From assembly GCA_963580285.1 (NCBI GenBank), contig OY757021.1, forward strand, positions 99,376,149 to 99,440,148: 64,000 bases of DNA, given 5' to 3'. Position numbers and translations under genes: made by a program. Below the pieces are notes generated by a model. It searched no databases, had not been told where the DNA came from, and was given only the letters and a program-made list of their open reading frames with translations. Shown here piece after piece: positions 30,411 to 41,964 of this stretch (its first letter is position 1; every line of letters begins with the position of its first letter). This DNA comes from Lucinisca nassula. Taxonomy: Eukaryota; Mollusca; Bivalvia; Lucinida; Lucinidae.

Positions 30411-32737
30411 CTGTCAATTATATTATTAAATCATGGACGCCACTCTATGTTTTCATTTTTAAGTTCATTACCCGTTTCTGTTTTACGTCTTCTGGACACC
30501 GAGGCGAATAAATTCTACGATAGTTCTCATCAGTTATATGATGCGGCTCTCTTAACTAGAGGCTATACTCAGCATACTCTCCGTCCTTACATTGATTCTG
30601 AAATTAATCATAAACGCCATTTCTTCAAAATATCTTTCATTAATAAGGGTATGGATTTTATAGATTTGTCCAGTATCTTCCGTGAGAGATCGGTGGTTTC
30701 TTCCATTCCTGCTTATTTTCAAAATACTGAAACACCTATAATTTGCTATCAGTATAACAAACCTGTTAGATCTATCATTTTTAATTTCAATAAACTTGTT
30801 TCAGATCTTGATATAGATACTAATACTCCTGATTCATGTGATTGTAAAAACTCAAAGTATTGCTATCCTGCTGCTGGTCATGTAATTACTGGCAATTTGA
30901 AAATTATTCCTGATTCTAGGATAAGGAATATAATTTCTAAAGGACCGAAATATCGGTTTCCTTCTAAAATTGATTTCAGTAAATGTAGAGATGAAATCGC
31001 TGCTTCCTTGAATGAATTCGGTAACCGATGGTGTAAGCGAGAGTATGTTGAGCATAAGGCCCTTAAGGACTGGAAACTTAGCATTTTAAAACTAGTGAAT
31101 AAACGCATTTCTTTCTATTCTCAAAATACTAACTTATTACCTCCTAAGCCCAAGACGTCTTTACGTCATCTTAAACTAGGTATTCAAGAATTTCATAAGA
31201 AGTGTGTTTTGGCCCCTGCAGACAAGGCCGCTAACAACGTCGTCGTTGTGTGACGGTTCCACTATGTTAACACACTTAAGCAGGAGCTTGGTGGTACTAA
31301 GGCCTATGAACTTCAGCCTTTACCTGAAGAGAGAGCTAAAGTAGATAAACATGTTTGTCATTCAGCCACCAAGTTTGCTGTGTGTGTTAACGAAGGCCAA
31401 GACAAGCTTCCTACGCTATACTGGTAACCTAAACTTCATAAAAGACCTTACAAAGCACGGTTTATTGCAAATTCTAGCTCTTGCACAACCACTGAACTTT
31501 CTAAATTATTAACTTCCTGTCTTGCTGCTATTAAAACGCATGTGATTAAATATTGTGATAAAGTCTTTGAAAGATCAGGAAGAAATCTGTTTTGGTCTAT
31601 AAAAAATTCGAATGAGGTTTTAAATAAATTGAAATCCAGACATTTTCGTGCTTCAAGTCTGTCTACTTACGATTTTTCCACTCTTTACACTACCCTTCCT
31701 CATAATCTTATAACAGAAAAGCTTAATGATTTAATTGAATGGGCTTTTCACAGAGAAGATTCTCTCTATCTTGCATATAATGTCAGAAATGAATTTTTCA
31801 CTTCTAAAGAGCATAAGAATTATACACTTTGGTCATGTCAGAAAGTGTGTGATGCCCTCACCTTTCTACTTGACAATATTTATATTAGATTCGGTACTAA
31901 GTTATTTAGATAAATTGTGGGTATTCCGATGGGTACGAATTGTGCAACTCTTGTGGCTGATCTGTTCTTGTATTGTTATGAAAGAAACTTCATGTTGTCG
32001 CTTTCCATTGATACCCAATCTGAAATTATTGAAGCTTTTAGCTCCACTTCTAGATATTTAGATGAGTTATTAAATATTGATAATACCTATTTCAATGGTT
32101 TGATCAGTCAGATTTACCCCCCAGAACTTCAGTTAAATAAAGCAAATTCTTCTGATACCGAGGCCCCGTTTTTGGATTTACATCTATCAACTGTAGATGG
32201 ATTTGTTTCGTGCAAAATTTATGATAAACGAGGTGACTTTGATTTTGAGATTGTAAATTTTCCTTTTTTGGATGGTGATGTTCCTCGTGCGCCATCCTAT
32301 GGCATTTATATTTCGCAATTAATTCGATTTGCTAGAGTGTGTAGTCATGTAACTGACTTCAACACTCGTAATAAATTATTAACGGCTAAACTCCTTAATC
32401 AGGGTTATCGGTACCATAAACTACGCAAAGCCTTTTAAAAATTTTATAGACGCCATTCTGATTTAATTTCAAAATTCAATATTGGACTTAAATCTCTTCT
32501 GCAACAAGGTCTATCGGAACCCGAATTTTATGGTGACTTAGTATATAAATTCAGAAAAATATATAACCGCAAAGACTTCCGCACCCAATTTCGTAAAATC
32601 ATTATTCGATATAAAAAGATTGGGTACAACATGGATGTTATACGACAGACTGCATGCATGGTAGTTAACCCAATCACGGTTGGCAACTTTGCTTCCCGGT
32701 GGGTCAGGCCTCAGATTCTATGACGGCTCCAACGTAA
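30411..32737 (+). pseudogene. Naiad linker and reverse transcriptase (copy C)
   Basis: The frame continues unshifted after TGA 2. The linker holds the CxC motif (TGT GAT TGT at 30837-30845) in DSCDCKNSKYCYPAAGHV. Then come KGPKYRFPSKIDFSKCRDE, LAPADKAANNVVVV(TGA) and the RT core: LSTYDFSTLYTTLPH (motif A, about 31671), GIPMGTNCA (motif B) and YLDE at 32055-32066. The last is YLDD in copies A, B, D-remnant, E and F, so the second catalytic Asp is lost. TAAs at 31425, 31911 and 32436 are private; other copies have sense codons there. About 17 bp are missing near 32697, before the final stop. Confidence 0.85.
31251..31253 (+). other. In-frame TGA 3, candidate selenocysteine codon (RT)
   Basis: It follows the ADKAANNVVVV segment. 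The same TGA occurs in copy D at 56248-56250 and in copy E at 61214-61216 (minus strand), although neighbouring codons differ. From memory of related RTs, a Cys is usual after this hydrophobic stretch. Context is TGAC in all three. Confidence 0.75.
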
Positions 32738-33317
32738 AGGCTTATTGAGAATTAGAGAGATCTAATTCAAGGTAATGATGGTTGGTGCCTGATGCTCTGT
32801 CTCTGGTCGGGCCCATCGGAGTCTAACTGTTGGTTTTCTTTTGCTCCAGCATTTCAGTGGTTTCTTGCTGTCGAGTCCTCACCGTTGTCTCACCTCTGTG
32901 GTTCCTTTTTTTGTGTTCACGGAGATGTTGCACTGATGATTTAGGAGGCCTCCATGCGGACTGAACAAATTATTTGTCTAAATCGCGACGGAAGTAAGGG
33001 CGAGGATTGTGGCCACGTAAAATCGATTTAAGCCCCCCAGTGGAAATCTTTCCACTGACCGTTCCAAGGCGGTTCTTCTGTGGCGGTTTATTTATGGTGT
33101 TGTTTGTTACTTACTGTGTGTATCACTTGTGTCTTTTTATTTTGGATGACCATATGGCCATTTTGTGGGAAAGTAACTGTCCTTATGGCCTTCTTTTGTT
33201 TTGGTTTCCATTATGGTCTGGTCGCTTAATGTTTGTGATTCTCTCCCTTTGGTGTCTTTGATGGGTGGAGTAAGTTAATTGTATCGATTCCAGATCTTTG
33301 TTTTACTTCTGCTCTGA

Positions 33318-34024
33318 AATGTTTCAGTACATGTCCATAGTTAAGAACTTGGCTCATAAAAATCAGAATGGCTTTTATATGATCAGAAATTTCGACAGCT
33401 GCGGGCAAAGCGTAAACTTTCGTGGTCTCGTCTGCATGTCCAGATACATCTTTATCAGTCATTAAGCAGGGCCCCATCGACATCTTACCTTGCCCAGTCC
33501 AAGAACGCGGGAAACCAGCCCACTAATGTAAGCGGCACGGGCAGTCAATCTCAGACTGCAGGGGTGAATAGGGATTTTTTGTCGCTGATATTGCTGGCAT
33601 TTCCAAAGATTCGGCAAATGTTCGCGCTCATCCTGCTCAAGAACATACAAATGCTCAATCTGTAATGGCCAGCATGCAGGATCAGCTTGTACAGCCTCGG
33701 GCCAGATCAGTTATCGACAATCCCAGGGTACATCAGGCAGTACCCCCTCTGCAATTGCCAACACCAGTCAAAGCTAAGATTTTAGACCATTATTTGGAGG
33801 GCTATAATCAGGATTTACGACGGTTTATTATTGACGGGTTCCTTATAGGATGCCCATTGGGCATTGTAGGTTCAGTACCTCCTCCTCTATCAGGTAACCA
33901 CCCTTCAGCTTTGGTACATGGTCGATTCATTGGTGATAAATTAAAGAAAGAATTGGGTCTTGGAACGATTAAGGGCCCGTACCAATCACCGCCTTTCAAA
34001 AACTTCAAAACGAGTCCGTTAGGA
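33318..34024 (+). pseudogene. DIRS/Ngaro-like polyprotein, region before and at the start of RT
   Basis: 33318-33660 is broken reading frame (SEISTAAGKA and SVIKQGPIDILPCP on one strand or frame) without a firm assignment. From 33665 the ORF gives AKILDHYLEGYNQDLRRFII, DGFLIGCPLGIVGSV, HGRFIGDKLKKELGLGTIKG and PYQSPPFKNFKTSPLG. The last is the pattern that precedes the RT in DIRS-type elements (GPF-PPF--F--SPLG-VPKK). The frame stops where Naiad fragment G intervenes and resumes with VPKKEPNTFCLIQDLSFG at 34327. Confidence 0.75.
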
Positions 34025-34326
34025 AAAGTAGAAGTAAAACAAAGATCAGGAATTGATACAATTAACTTACTCCATCCATAAAAGACACCAAAGGGAAAGA
34101 AATACAAACATTAAGCGACCAGACCATAATGGAAACCTAAACAAAGGAAGGCCATATGGACAGTTACTTTCCCACAAAATGGCCATATGGCCATCCAAAA
34201 TTAAAAGACACAAGTGATACACACAGTAAGTAACAAACAACAACATAAATAAATCGCCACAGAAGAGCCGCCTTGGAACGGTCAGTGGAAGATTTCCACT
34301 GGGGGGCTTAAATCGATTTTACGTGG
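34025..34326 (-). mobile_element. Naiad 3'-end fragment G, inside the DIRS RT
   Basis: The 302 bp match the last part of the Naiad 3' UTR on the minus strand, from AAAGTAGAAGTAAAAC to TTACGTGG. They split SPLG from VPKKEP in the DIRS frame. Only the 3' end was inserted. Confidence 0.9.
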
Positions 34327-34970
34327 AGTCGTTCCCAAGAAGGAGCCAAACACATTTTGTTTGATTCAGGATCTATCTTTTGGGGCTCCTGGAACTGCAG
34401 TGAATCATTGCATTCACTGTAACCCTTGAAACTTTTAACGATGTAGCAAAACTGGTAATAGCCTGTGGTCAGGATTGCTTACTCTCGAAAGCCGATGTAC
34501 AATAGGCCTTCCGGATTATTACCCTTTCACCTTTAGAATATCCTAACTTGGGTTTTATATGGAAAGATGTATTTTATTTTGATAGGGTTTTGGTCATGGG
34601 CGCGTCAAGCTCGCTCAGAATTTTTGAGACGATCTCCAAGAGTATACAGTGGGTTCTTCAATCAAAGCTAGGAGTAGCACATCTATCTCACATTATTGAC
34701 GATTTCATCTTCGTTGGTTGAGCAGGAACATCTGAATGTTCAGATTCTTTGGAAAAGTTTTTCTCTTTTTGTAACGTAATTGGCATTCCAATAAAACAGT
34801 CAAAAAATGTAAAACCTACAACCTGTGCCCCTATTCATGGTATAGATCTTGATACTTATACAATGGAAGCCCGCTTACCGCAGGATAAATTAGTTGAACT
34901 AAAATCTCTTCTTCGCGTAAACCTGCTAAGGAAAAAGATCAAGTTTCAAGACTAAGTCGTTACTAGATCT
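34327..34970 (+). pseudogene. DIRS-type reverse transcriptase
   Basis: Motif trail across frames: VPKKEPNTFCLIQDLSFG, a stop-bearing ADVQ-AFRI (motif A), VLVMGASSSLRIFETIS, SHIIDDFIFVG (motif C, Asp-Asp) and ARLPQDKLVELKSLL. Stops and frameshifts are present, and a run of about 26 T lies at 35005-35030 in the connecting part. Plainly decayed. Confidence 0.75.
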
Positions 34971-35089
34971 CTTGAACTTTGCGTGCAAGGCTTTTAAACC
35001 TGGCCGTTTTTTTTTTTTTTTTTTTTTTTTTGGCGGAGACTATATGATCTCACTTGCGGTTCTCATAAACCGAACCACTTTGTTCGTCT

Positions 35090-35710
35090 AAACTGTGCTG
35101 CTCGTGCTGATATCAAGGGGTGGTCCACATTTATTGACCAGTATAATGGTCGAACTTTTCTCACAGATGATCAGTTTGTTTCATCCAATTCTTTGCAGTT
35201 ATACACAGACGCTGCCGGGTCTAAGGGATTTGCCTGCATGTATCAGCAGTTTTGGACTGGGGGGGGGGGGGGGGCTTTTTCAGATAGAGTCAAACAATTT
35301 CACATCAATATTCTCGAATTGTACCCTATAACATTGGCTGTTTATCTTTTTGGAAGCAATTGGCAGAATAAGACTATCTTATTCTTATGTGACAATATGA
35401 GCATAGTACATTGCCTCAATAAGCAGACTAGCAATGGCAAATTAATTATGCGACTGCTCAAAATAATAGTGCTACGGAGTTTAAAGTTCAATTTTTGCTT
35501 TCAGGCTAAGCACATTCCGTCGAAATCTAATGCTATTTGCGATAATCTTTCTCGTTTTAAGATCAAAATGGCAAAAGCTCTGGTAAGCCATCTACAAGAC
35601 GATCCAGTAGGGTTTTTTTTGTTTTTGGTTTTACGGCCCTTTCAAGATTATTTCTCTCATATCGAGCCGATCGATAATCAGAGGTGGGCGAAAACCGGAG
35701 TACCATAAAT
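35090..35710 (+). pseudogene. DIRS-type RNase H
   Basis: LQLYTDAAGSKGFACMYQQF (first Asp), then a run of about 14 G near 35258-35273 that reads as poly-Gly, LELYPITLAVYLFGSNW (Glu), FLCDNMSIVHCLNKQTSNGK (second Asp) and HIPSKSNAICDNLSRF (last Asp). All four catalytic acids are visible. The G run probably arose by slippage. The ORF then runs off without a tyrosine recombinase domain. Confidence 0.8.
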
Positions 35711-38700
35711 AGGTTCACCAATTATTATGCTACAATATAAGAGAACGTCATTGCTCAAACATATTCCACAGTAGAGTATACAGCAAATTTGTGCCCATAC
35801 CGTGTATCAAAATACTACAATTTCCAGATATATTTGTTGCTGAAAAGTAGTCTAGAAAAAAGGTATGTTGGACAATAACTGCTACCACAACTGAATCATT
35901 GGACAGTTTTAGTTGTCTCCCTTGTTTTCATGTTACTGAAAAATTCTTTAAATTATTGTAATTTAATGTATAGCTTTTGCATTTATGTGTGTAATTAAAA
36001 CTTATTGGATCACAACTTAGTAAATTTCAACTTAAAAGAGGAAATTCTCTGAAAAGAGGAAAACTCTCATCCCTTCATATTAGTGATATATCTTTTGGGC
36101 GTGGCACATAAATCCTGTAGAACATAGGCATGACAGATAAAAACAATTTCACAGACAGTCCGATAAAACTACTTTTGATGTTTGTTTTCGTTGAGATTTA
36201 GCGACCCTGTCAACACTGAAAGTAGTTGGTTGGAGTTCAGGGTGTACCTGGTCAGCAGACAGATATGGAAACCATCCATAGTGGACAATGAGGTCTCACT
36301 GAACATTGAATAATTGATACCATTCCCAGATTCCTGGTGAATGCAAGTTACCTGAATTGTTACCAGTAATCCATATAATTCTTATGGTAGTGCCACTAGA
36401 AGTAAATTTCATGTTGAGCAAGTATACAACACAGCCTTTTTTCTGGGTCTTACGTATTGATTCCTTTGATCGAGAGTCTGCGACAACAGGCATCATGCAT
36501 TGTAGCCTTGAGCAAGACATTTTATCTACATTGCTAAGTACTGGTTTCTACACAAAAATTTCTACACAAGAATGAGCCAGGGCAATGTAGGCTTTTATCC
36601 GGCAAACCTGGTGTGTATGTAATGTACACCTGCGAGTAATGTTCAGATGTGACCGCTCGTAGTATAAGTAGAAAGAAAGAAAGGATACACATTCAAAGGA
36701 GCCAAATTATGTCTGTCTCCCTTATCAATAAGTGTTTAAATTGAAAAGGAACAATTTTGCTCCTGTGGAGCAGATTCTTTCCTTTAAGAACTATGTATCT
36801 TTTACAGGGCCATATATTTTAATTATAACAACATTGACAGTATCTCGCAAAATAATTGCAGAGAGCAGATAACTGCCATCTTCTATTCACCACCATACAT
36901 GTTTACATTTGGTCACGAGGTTTTGGTTTACTATCATTAACGTAAATTAGACGAGATGTTGAAACACAAATATGTGATGTTTTTTGGACAATCGAACTCT
37001 TGAACCTATTTATTCTTACAGCAAAACCTATAATCTAAGTCTCTATATAAATACTTACCTTTATACACATGTCTACATTGCAAAATTTGTGAAATTTGTT
37101 AACACTTTTTTTTTTCCAAAGGCCTGTCAATGAAACCGGAAACACCGAAGGTTTTCCATATCTGGTGACTAGAACGCAAAAATATAGTCCCAAAATATTC
37201 ATATTAATTTTTTGAAGAATTATCATTTATTAAAGAACGATTTGAAGCAATTTAAGCACGATAGTCATTTGGAGTTATGAAACAATAAACACTTTGAGGA
37301 TATATCGGAACTTTTCCTATGTTTTTTTCTAGCTCCGCTTGAGGCGTAGTAATATTTATGTGATAAAGTCATGACTTCTTCATGCTCATCAACAAATGTT
37401 TCCAATCAGCTGTTATGATTAAAAAATGGCAATAAAATGGACCTGATCGATGATTAATCGTAGGTTTGTAAAATACTTCAACTTGCACAAAAATATGCAG
37501 GAAGGGTTCCTCTTTCACGGCGCTTAGTTGTTACATCGGTAAGCCGATTTGGCGATATTCGTTTCCAAATAAGTGTTGATAATTTGTTTACATATAACAT
37601 GAATGAAAAATGGCGACCAAAGAATTTATGAAAAATATCTCGTGGTGGCACTAATGGTTCTTAGACAGGAGACAATTTTGGTTAGTAATACTCTAAGACA
37701 TTGTAGTTCACCCTTCCAAGAATAGTACACTGTACAATTTTGGTCTTGAAAAATTAGCTAAATATGACTTTGAGCGCAAATGCTGTCACCCTCATTTTTT
37801 GCATAGGATTTATAAACGTAGAAGCTGTTTGATGATTGCTTATTAGATAATGTTATGTTTGAAGACGTGTTACTTTCCAGTATATTTAAACTTTTTCTCC
37901 GACTCAGTGTTTTGGCTGAAAAGAAAAGTCATGTTGAGGGGTACCCCACCCACTTTTTGTACTTTCGGTAAACCCTTAAATATTGCACAAAAAAAAATGT
38001 TTCATATTGAACAATGTTAGTAAGAGGTTTAGGTGGTCATGTGTATATAGATTGGGCTCATTATTTGGGTGTGCCTTCAGAATTATTTTCAGTATTGAAT
38101 AGCAAATAATTTTATCATACAGTTCATTTGTCCTTTTTGGGGAGAGCTGCTTTGATGTGTGCTGCTTTCCCCCCATGCGATTTCACGAAACATGTTTTGT
38201 GAGGGACGGCATCATTGGGGTATGATGTTGTTCTTTCTCAGGACATGTTATGGGCATAACGTAGAATCACAGTTATAAGTGAAGCTCTGGGGTCCTTCAG
38301 TTTCAATAGCAGTTGAACTTGAAGTTGTGCATATATATGCATGTATAAAACAAATTACAGAACTCAATTTCAATTTCTTTATCTCACCATTATTCTACAG
38401 TGTTAATGCATTGATTTTGAGAGTTTTATTTATGTACAAGTTGTCTTTCCCATAAACTTCTTGCTTGCCTGTATTTGAGATCGTGAGGGAGAAGTAATTT
38501 TATAGGGCAGTTCACTCAGTCTGGGGACGGAGAGCTTCATTGGGGTGTGTTGTTTTCCTTCCCCTGGTTGCGGTATTGCATGTAGCTCGTCGTATAGAGG
38601 GACAGCAACATTTGGGTGTGGTGTTTTTCCTTCAAAGGACGTGTCATTGCATCAAATTCTTGATTGTGAGGGCTTGCTGGACTCGATGTCTTTAGATTTT

Positions 38701-38940
38701 CCATACTTTTTTTAATGTTTTGTATTCCTGTGGCTTGGCTTTATCCAAGTTATCCTTGTGTAGAAGGTTTCATTCAGATAAGTTAATTGATCAGCATGTT
38801 CATCACGGTGTGTCTGCCTTATGTAATGGGCTACTAAAATTTCAGGGTGCTTGCTGGAACATTGTCGGCCAAGCTAGAGATATATGCCTAGTTGGGCAAT
38901 TTTTCACCACCTCATATGTTTTATCTGCATCGGATTACAA
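35711..38940. other. Long non-coding stretch
   Basis: I see no gene. 36192-36260 resembles a decayed 3' end of the SINE-like family on the minus strand. Three loosely similar phrases around GGGACnG...CATTGGGGTnTGnTGTT occur at about 38200, 38525 and 38600. Small ORFs here look random. Confidence 0.55.
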
Positions 38941-38942
38941 TT

Positions 38943-39158
38943 CGTGATGTTTCCACACAGATCTGAAATTGACCTGGTAAACCGCTTAGAAGGACTAAGT
39001 CGTTGATGGAGTCAGATCGTCCAATGCATATAAGCGTTTTTTTGGTTTCATTGGGTGGTAATGTCGGGTCGAATACCGCAAATTTGGAAGCTACGTCTCC
39101 AAAATGACATAAATAGTGTTGACAGGGACGTTAAACGTCAATTCAAATAAACAAAACC
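38943..39158 (+). mobile_element. SINE-like family copy, diverged
   Basis: From GTGATGTTTCCACACAGATC through AGTGTTGACAGGGACGTTAA to a CAAATAAACAAAA tail; the first 50 bp of the family are lacking. Confidence 0.8.
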
Positions 39159-39159
39159 A

Positions 39160-39770
39160 GACAAATATTCTACCGTCGAGAGGGGCTTGTATAAATCGAT
39201 TGGCAACATAATGCTTCAAAACAGAACTGAAAACGACATGACAAATGGTAAACCGCTGCCCAGGCAAAATGGGGGAATAGGACGTTCCCTTCATATAAAG
39301 TCTATTATTGGGCTTTAAATATTATTTACTCTACGTCCCATACTGTTGATAGCAAATCATAACGAGAACACGTCCGTGAAATGAATATCCCTAAACCCCT
39401 CTTTATATATAGAAAAAAAAAACTGCGGTTACCGGGGTATACATTACTAACATATATTTCTGCCCAAAAACATAGGTTGTAGGTACTCGTTAAAACCGCG
39501 GTTCTAAATTTAGGCACTTCTAAACGAGCATCCACAACGTATGTTTGCATTACAAATAAGAAAAAAATATAGCGGGTTTTCGTCAGGTTTGAGATGTTAG
39601 AAAAATGCACTATGTCGCACGGTGTGTTATCGTAATGTAACCCAAAATGACCAAACAATTTGACCGTTAACCCTCAATTAAATCAAAACTTGTATTGTAA
39701 TTATGGCTATCACCAATTTGAGTCCACTGGCGGACAGACGGATACCAGGATGATTGCTGTATGCATCGAA
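39160..39770. other. Non-coding stretch
   Basis: No gene or clear repeat seen; the 110-codon minus-strand ORF at 39326-39658 has no recognisable motif and is AT-driven. Confidence 0.5.
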
Positions 39771-39774
39771 TCCA

Positions 39775-39965
39775 TTCCATCATGTTTGATAAATATAGAA
39801 TACCAGATATCAAATTTATTATTTAAGTCTCGAGAACGTTTGTAGAAACGCGAGGCTTGTCGAGCGATTCTACATGCGTTTTCTAAGCCGAGCCTGATGA
39901 ACTTGATATCAAATGACACTTATTTGATATTCTATTTATCAGGTCATACCCCTATACACTATTAA
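39775..39965. repeat. Foldback repeat, family 1
   Basis: Arms of TCTCGAGAACG and TGCGTTTTCTAAGCCGAGCC plus ATATCAAAT surround a short centre. A better preserved relative lies at 45510-45690. Confidence 0.65.
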
Positions 39966-40002
39966 TGTCAGTCCTCATTGTGACCCATAATTCCGGCGGT
40001 CG

Positions 40003-40285
40003 CGGTCCCGCTTGAAGAAATAAATGGGCTGCATTATGTTTCCACGCAGATCTGAATCCGACCGCACACGAGTACCGGTAAACCGCTTAGAGGATCTAAG
40101 CGTGCCCAGGCAAAGCGGTGCGAGTCGGACCGTCCATGCTTATAAACCCTATTGTTTTCATCGGGCGACAGGGCTTGAGGTGTCATTACATCTCAATGTC
40201 GGGTAAAAGTCCCACAAAATTGGAAGCAACGTCTCCAAGAATGACCTATATAGTGTTGACGGGGACGTTGAATTTCAACAAACGA
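40003..40285 (+). mobile_element. SINE-like family copy, near full length
   Basis: Starts near CGCTTGAAGAAATAAATGGG and contains AAACCGCTTAGAGGATCTAA, GTCGGACCGTCCATGCTTAT, CAGGGCTTGAGGTGTCATTA and GTGTTGACGGGGACGTTGAA. I found no clear A or B box. Confidence 0.85.
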
Positions 40286-40447
40286 ATTCCGGCGGTCGAT
40301 ATATTTAGTATCATCTTATCATGTTTTTCCTATGATATTTGTTTTCAAGTAAATTTTCGATTTTTCTAGTAAAATTACATTTTTGTCAATTTTTTCAACC
40401 AATTTTCTGGTTAATTCATTAAGGTGCATTGTTACGTCGACCTTATA

Positions 40448-41720
40448 AAAAGTAGAAGTAAAACAAAGACTAGGAATCGATTCAATTAACTTACTCCACC
40501 CATCAAAGACACCAAAGGGAAATAAACACAAACATGAAGCGACCTGATCATAATGGAAACCTAAACAAAGACAGGCCATAAGGACAGTTACATTCCCACA
40601 AAATGGCCAAATGGTCATCCAAAATAAAAAGACACAAGTGATACACACAGTGAGTAACAAACAACAACATAAATAAACCGCCACAGAAGAACCGCCTTGG
40701 AACGGTCAGTGGAAAGAATTCCACTTGGGGGCTTAAATCGATGTTACATGGCCACTATCCTCGCCCTTACCTCTGTCGCGGTATACACTAATTTTGTTTA
40801 GTCGGCATGAAGGCTTCCTAACTCATCAGTGTAACATCTCCGAGAACATATCAATAAAAAAAAATACAGAGATGAAACAAGGTTGAGGACTCGACAGCAT
40901 ACAACAACAGAATTGCTGGAGCAAAAGAAAACCAACAGTTAGACTCCGAGGAGCCCGACCAAAGACGGAGCATTAGGCGCCAACCAACATAAAGAATACT
41001 AAAAAAAAATTTCATTTATGTTTTTACGCTGGAACCGTCATGTAATCTTAGGCCCGACCCACAGATGTGCAATCAAAGAGGGAAGCAAAGTTGCCAACCG
41101 TGATTGGGTTAACGACCATGCATGCAGTCTGTTTTATAAGATTTATGTTGTACCCAATCTTGATGTCTTTCCACTGACCGTTCCAAGGCGGCTCTTCTGT
41201 GGCGATTTATTTATGTTGTTGTTTGTTACTTACTGTGTGTATCACTTGTGTCTTTTGGTTTTGGATGGCCATATGGCCATTTTGTGGGAAAGTAACTGTC
41301 CTTATGGCCTTCCTTTGTTTAGGTTTCCATTATAGTCTGGTCGCTTAATGTTTGTATTTCTTTCCCTTTGGTGTCTTTTATGGGTGGAGTAAGTTAATTG
41401 TATCAATTCCTGATCTTTGTTTTACTTCTACTTTGATGAGTGGAGTATGTTAATTGTATCGATTCCTGATCTTTGTTTTACTTCTACTTTATATATCGAC
41501 GAACGATTTTACGAAATTGGGCACTAAAGTCATTACAGGCATGTATTTTTCTTAATTTATATACTAAGTCACCATAGAATTCGGGTTCCGATAGGCCTTG
41601 TTGCAGACGTGTTTTAAGTCCAACATTGAATTTTGAAACCAAATCAGAATGACGTCAAAAAACTTAGAAACGGCTTTACGTAGTTTATGATACCGATACC
41701 CATGATTAAGAAGTTTAAGT
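40448..41720 (-). mobile_element. Naiad mosaic H: minus-strand copy containing plus-strand 3'-end insertions
   Basis: A minus-strand 3' UTR and RT C-terminus run from 40448 to about 41160 (ending GTTGTACCCAATCTT). They resume at 41491 (ATATATCGACGAACGATTTT) and run to about 41720. The 330 bp in between are plus-strand Naiad 3' ends. RT code in this copy is broken and more diverged than A, B and F. Confidence 0.85.
41163..41490 (+). mobile_element. Naiad 3'-end insertion nested in copy H, with a tandem second 3' tip
   Basis: A 3'-UTR segment (TCTTTCCACTGACCGTTCCA...) ends at CTTCTACTTT near 41434. It is followed by a second, 56-bp 3' tip (GATGAGTGGAGTATGTTAAT...CTTCTACTTT) ending at 41490. 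Two ends in tandem match the complex insertion habit of Penelope-like elements. Confidence 0.85.
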
Positions 41721-41960
41721 GTAAAAGTAAAACCCACTTGTCATGATATAGGTCGATCTACAATGCCATTAACGTAGGGGATAACTGATAATGTGCTAAT
41801 GAAGTAAATAATAACACTTAGCAATTGTCGTGTGTCAATGTCATGACGCCGCATGTGGTATCCCTCTCTTTAGTTTATTCGACATAACAGAAAATCAACG
41901 AGTTTAAATCTTTGAATGACAAACAGTATCTTACATCCGTGTTCATTTCCTACTAATTTT
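41721..41960. other. Non-coding stretch
   Basis: No gene seen; 41740-41800 resembles the flank of the foldback repeat at 45770-45830 (GGGGATAACTGATAATG against GGGGGTTACTGATAAAA). Confidence 0.45.
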
Positions 41961-41964
41961 TGAA

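Larger units (their letters stand above)
29650..33317 (+). mobile_element. Naiad-type Penelope-like element, copy C, most complete
   Basis: It has the permuted order typical of Naiads: N-terminal GIY-YIG endonuclease, a CxC linker (SCDCKNSKYC), then the RT, and a 3' UTR ending near 33317. The 5' limit (29268-29690) is uncertain because of duplicated blocks. The copy carries three in-frame TGAs, three TAAs and a small deletion near 32697, so it is dead, but its frame is unshifted until late. Confidence 0.85.
26514..35710 (+). mobile_element. Decayed DIRS/Ngaro-like element, split by Naiad insertions
   Basis: In order on the plus strand: SGNH hydrolase (26514-27130), Gag-like ORF (27940-28850), RT (33665-34970) and RNase H (35090-35580). 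Naiad C separates Gag from RT, and Naiad fragment G lies inside the RT. No tyrosine recombinase or split repeats were found, so DIRS/Ngaro rests on the RT/RNase H type and gene content. That the parts form one element is inferred. Confidence 0.55.

Noticed and set aside
31425..31427. TAA codons of Naiad C as recoded stops
   Set aside because: Copies A, B, D, E or F have sense codons at these places, so they are private mutations.
38720..38947. Small plus-strand ORF of 75 codons
   Set aside because: No motif, no neighbour context and normal random length for this composition.
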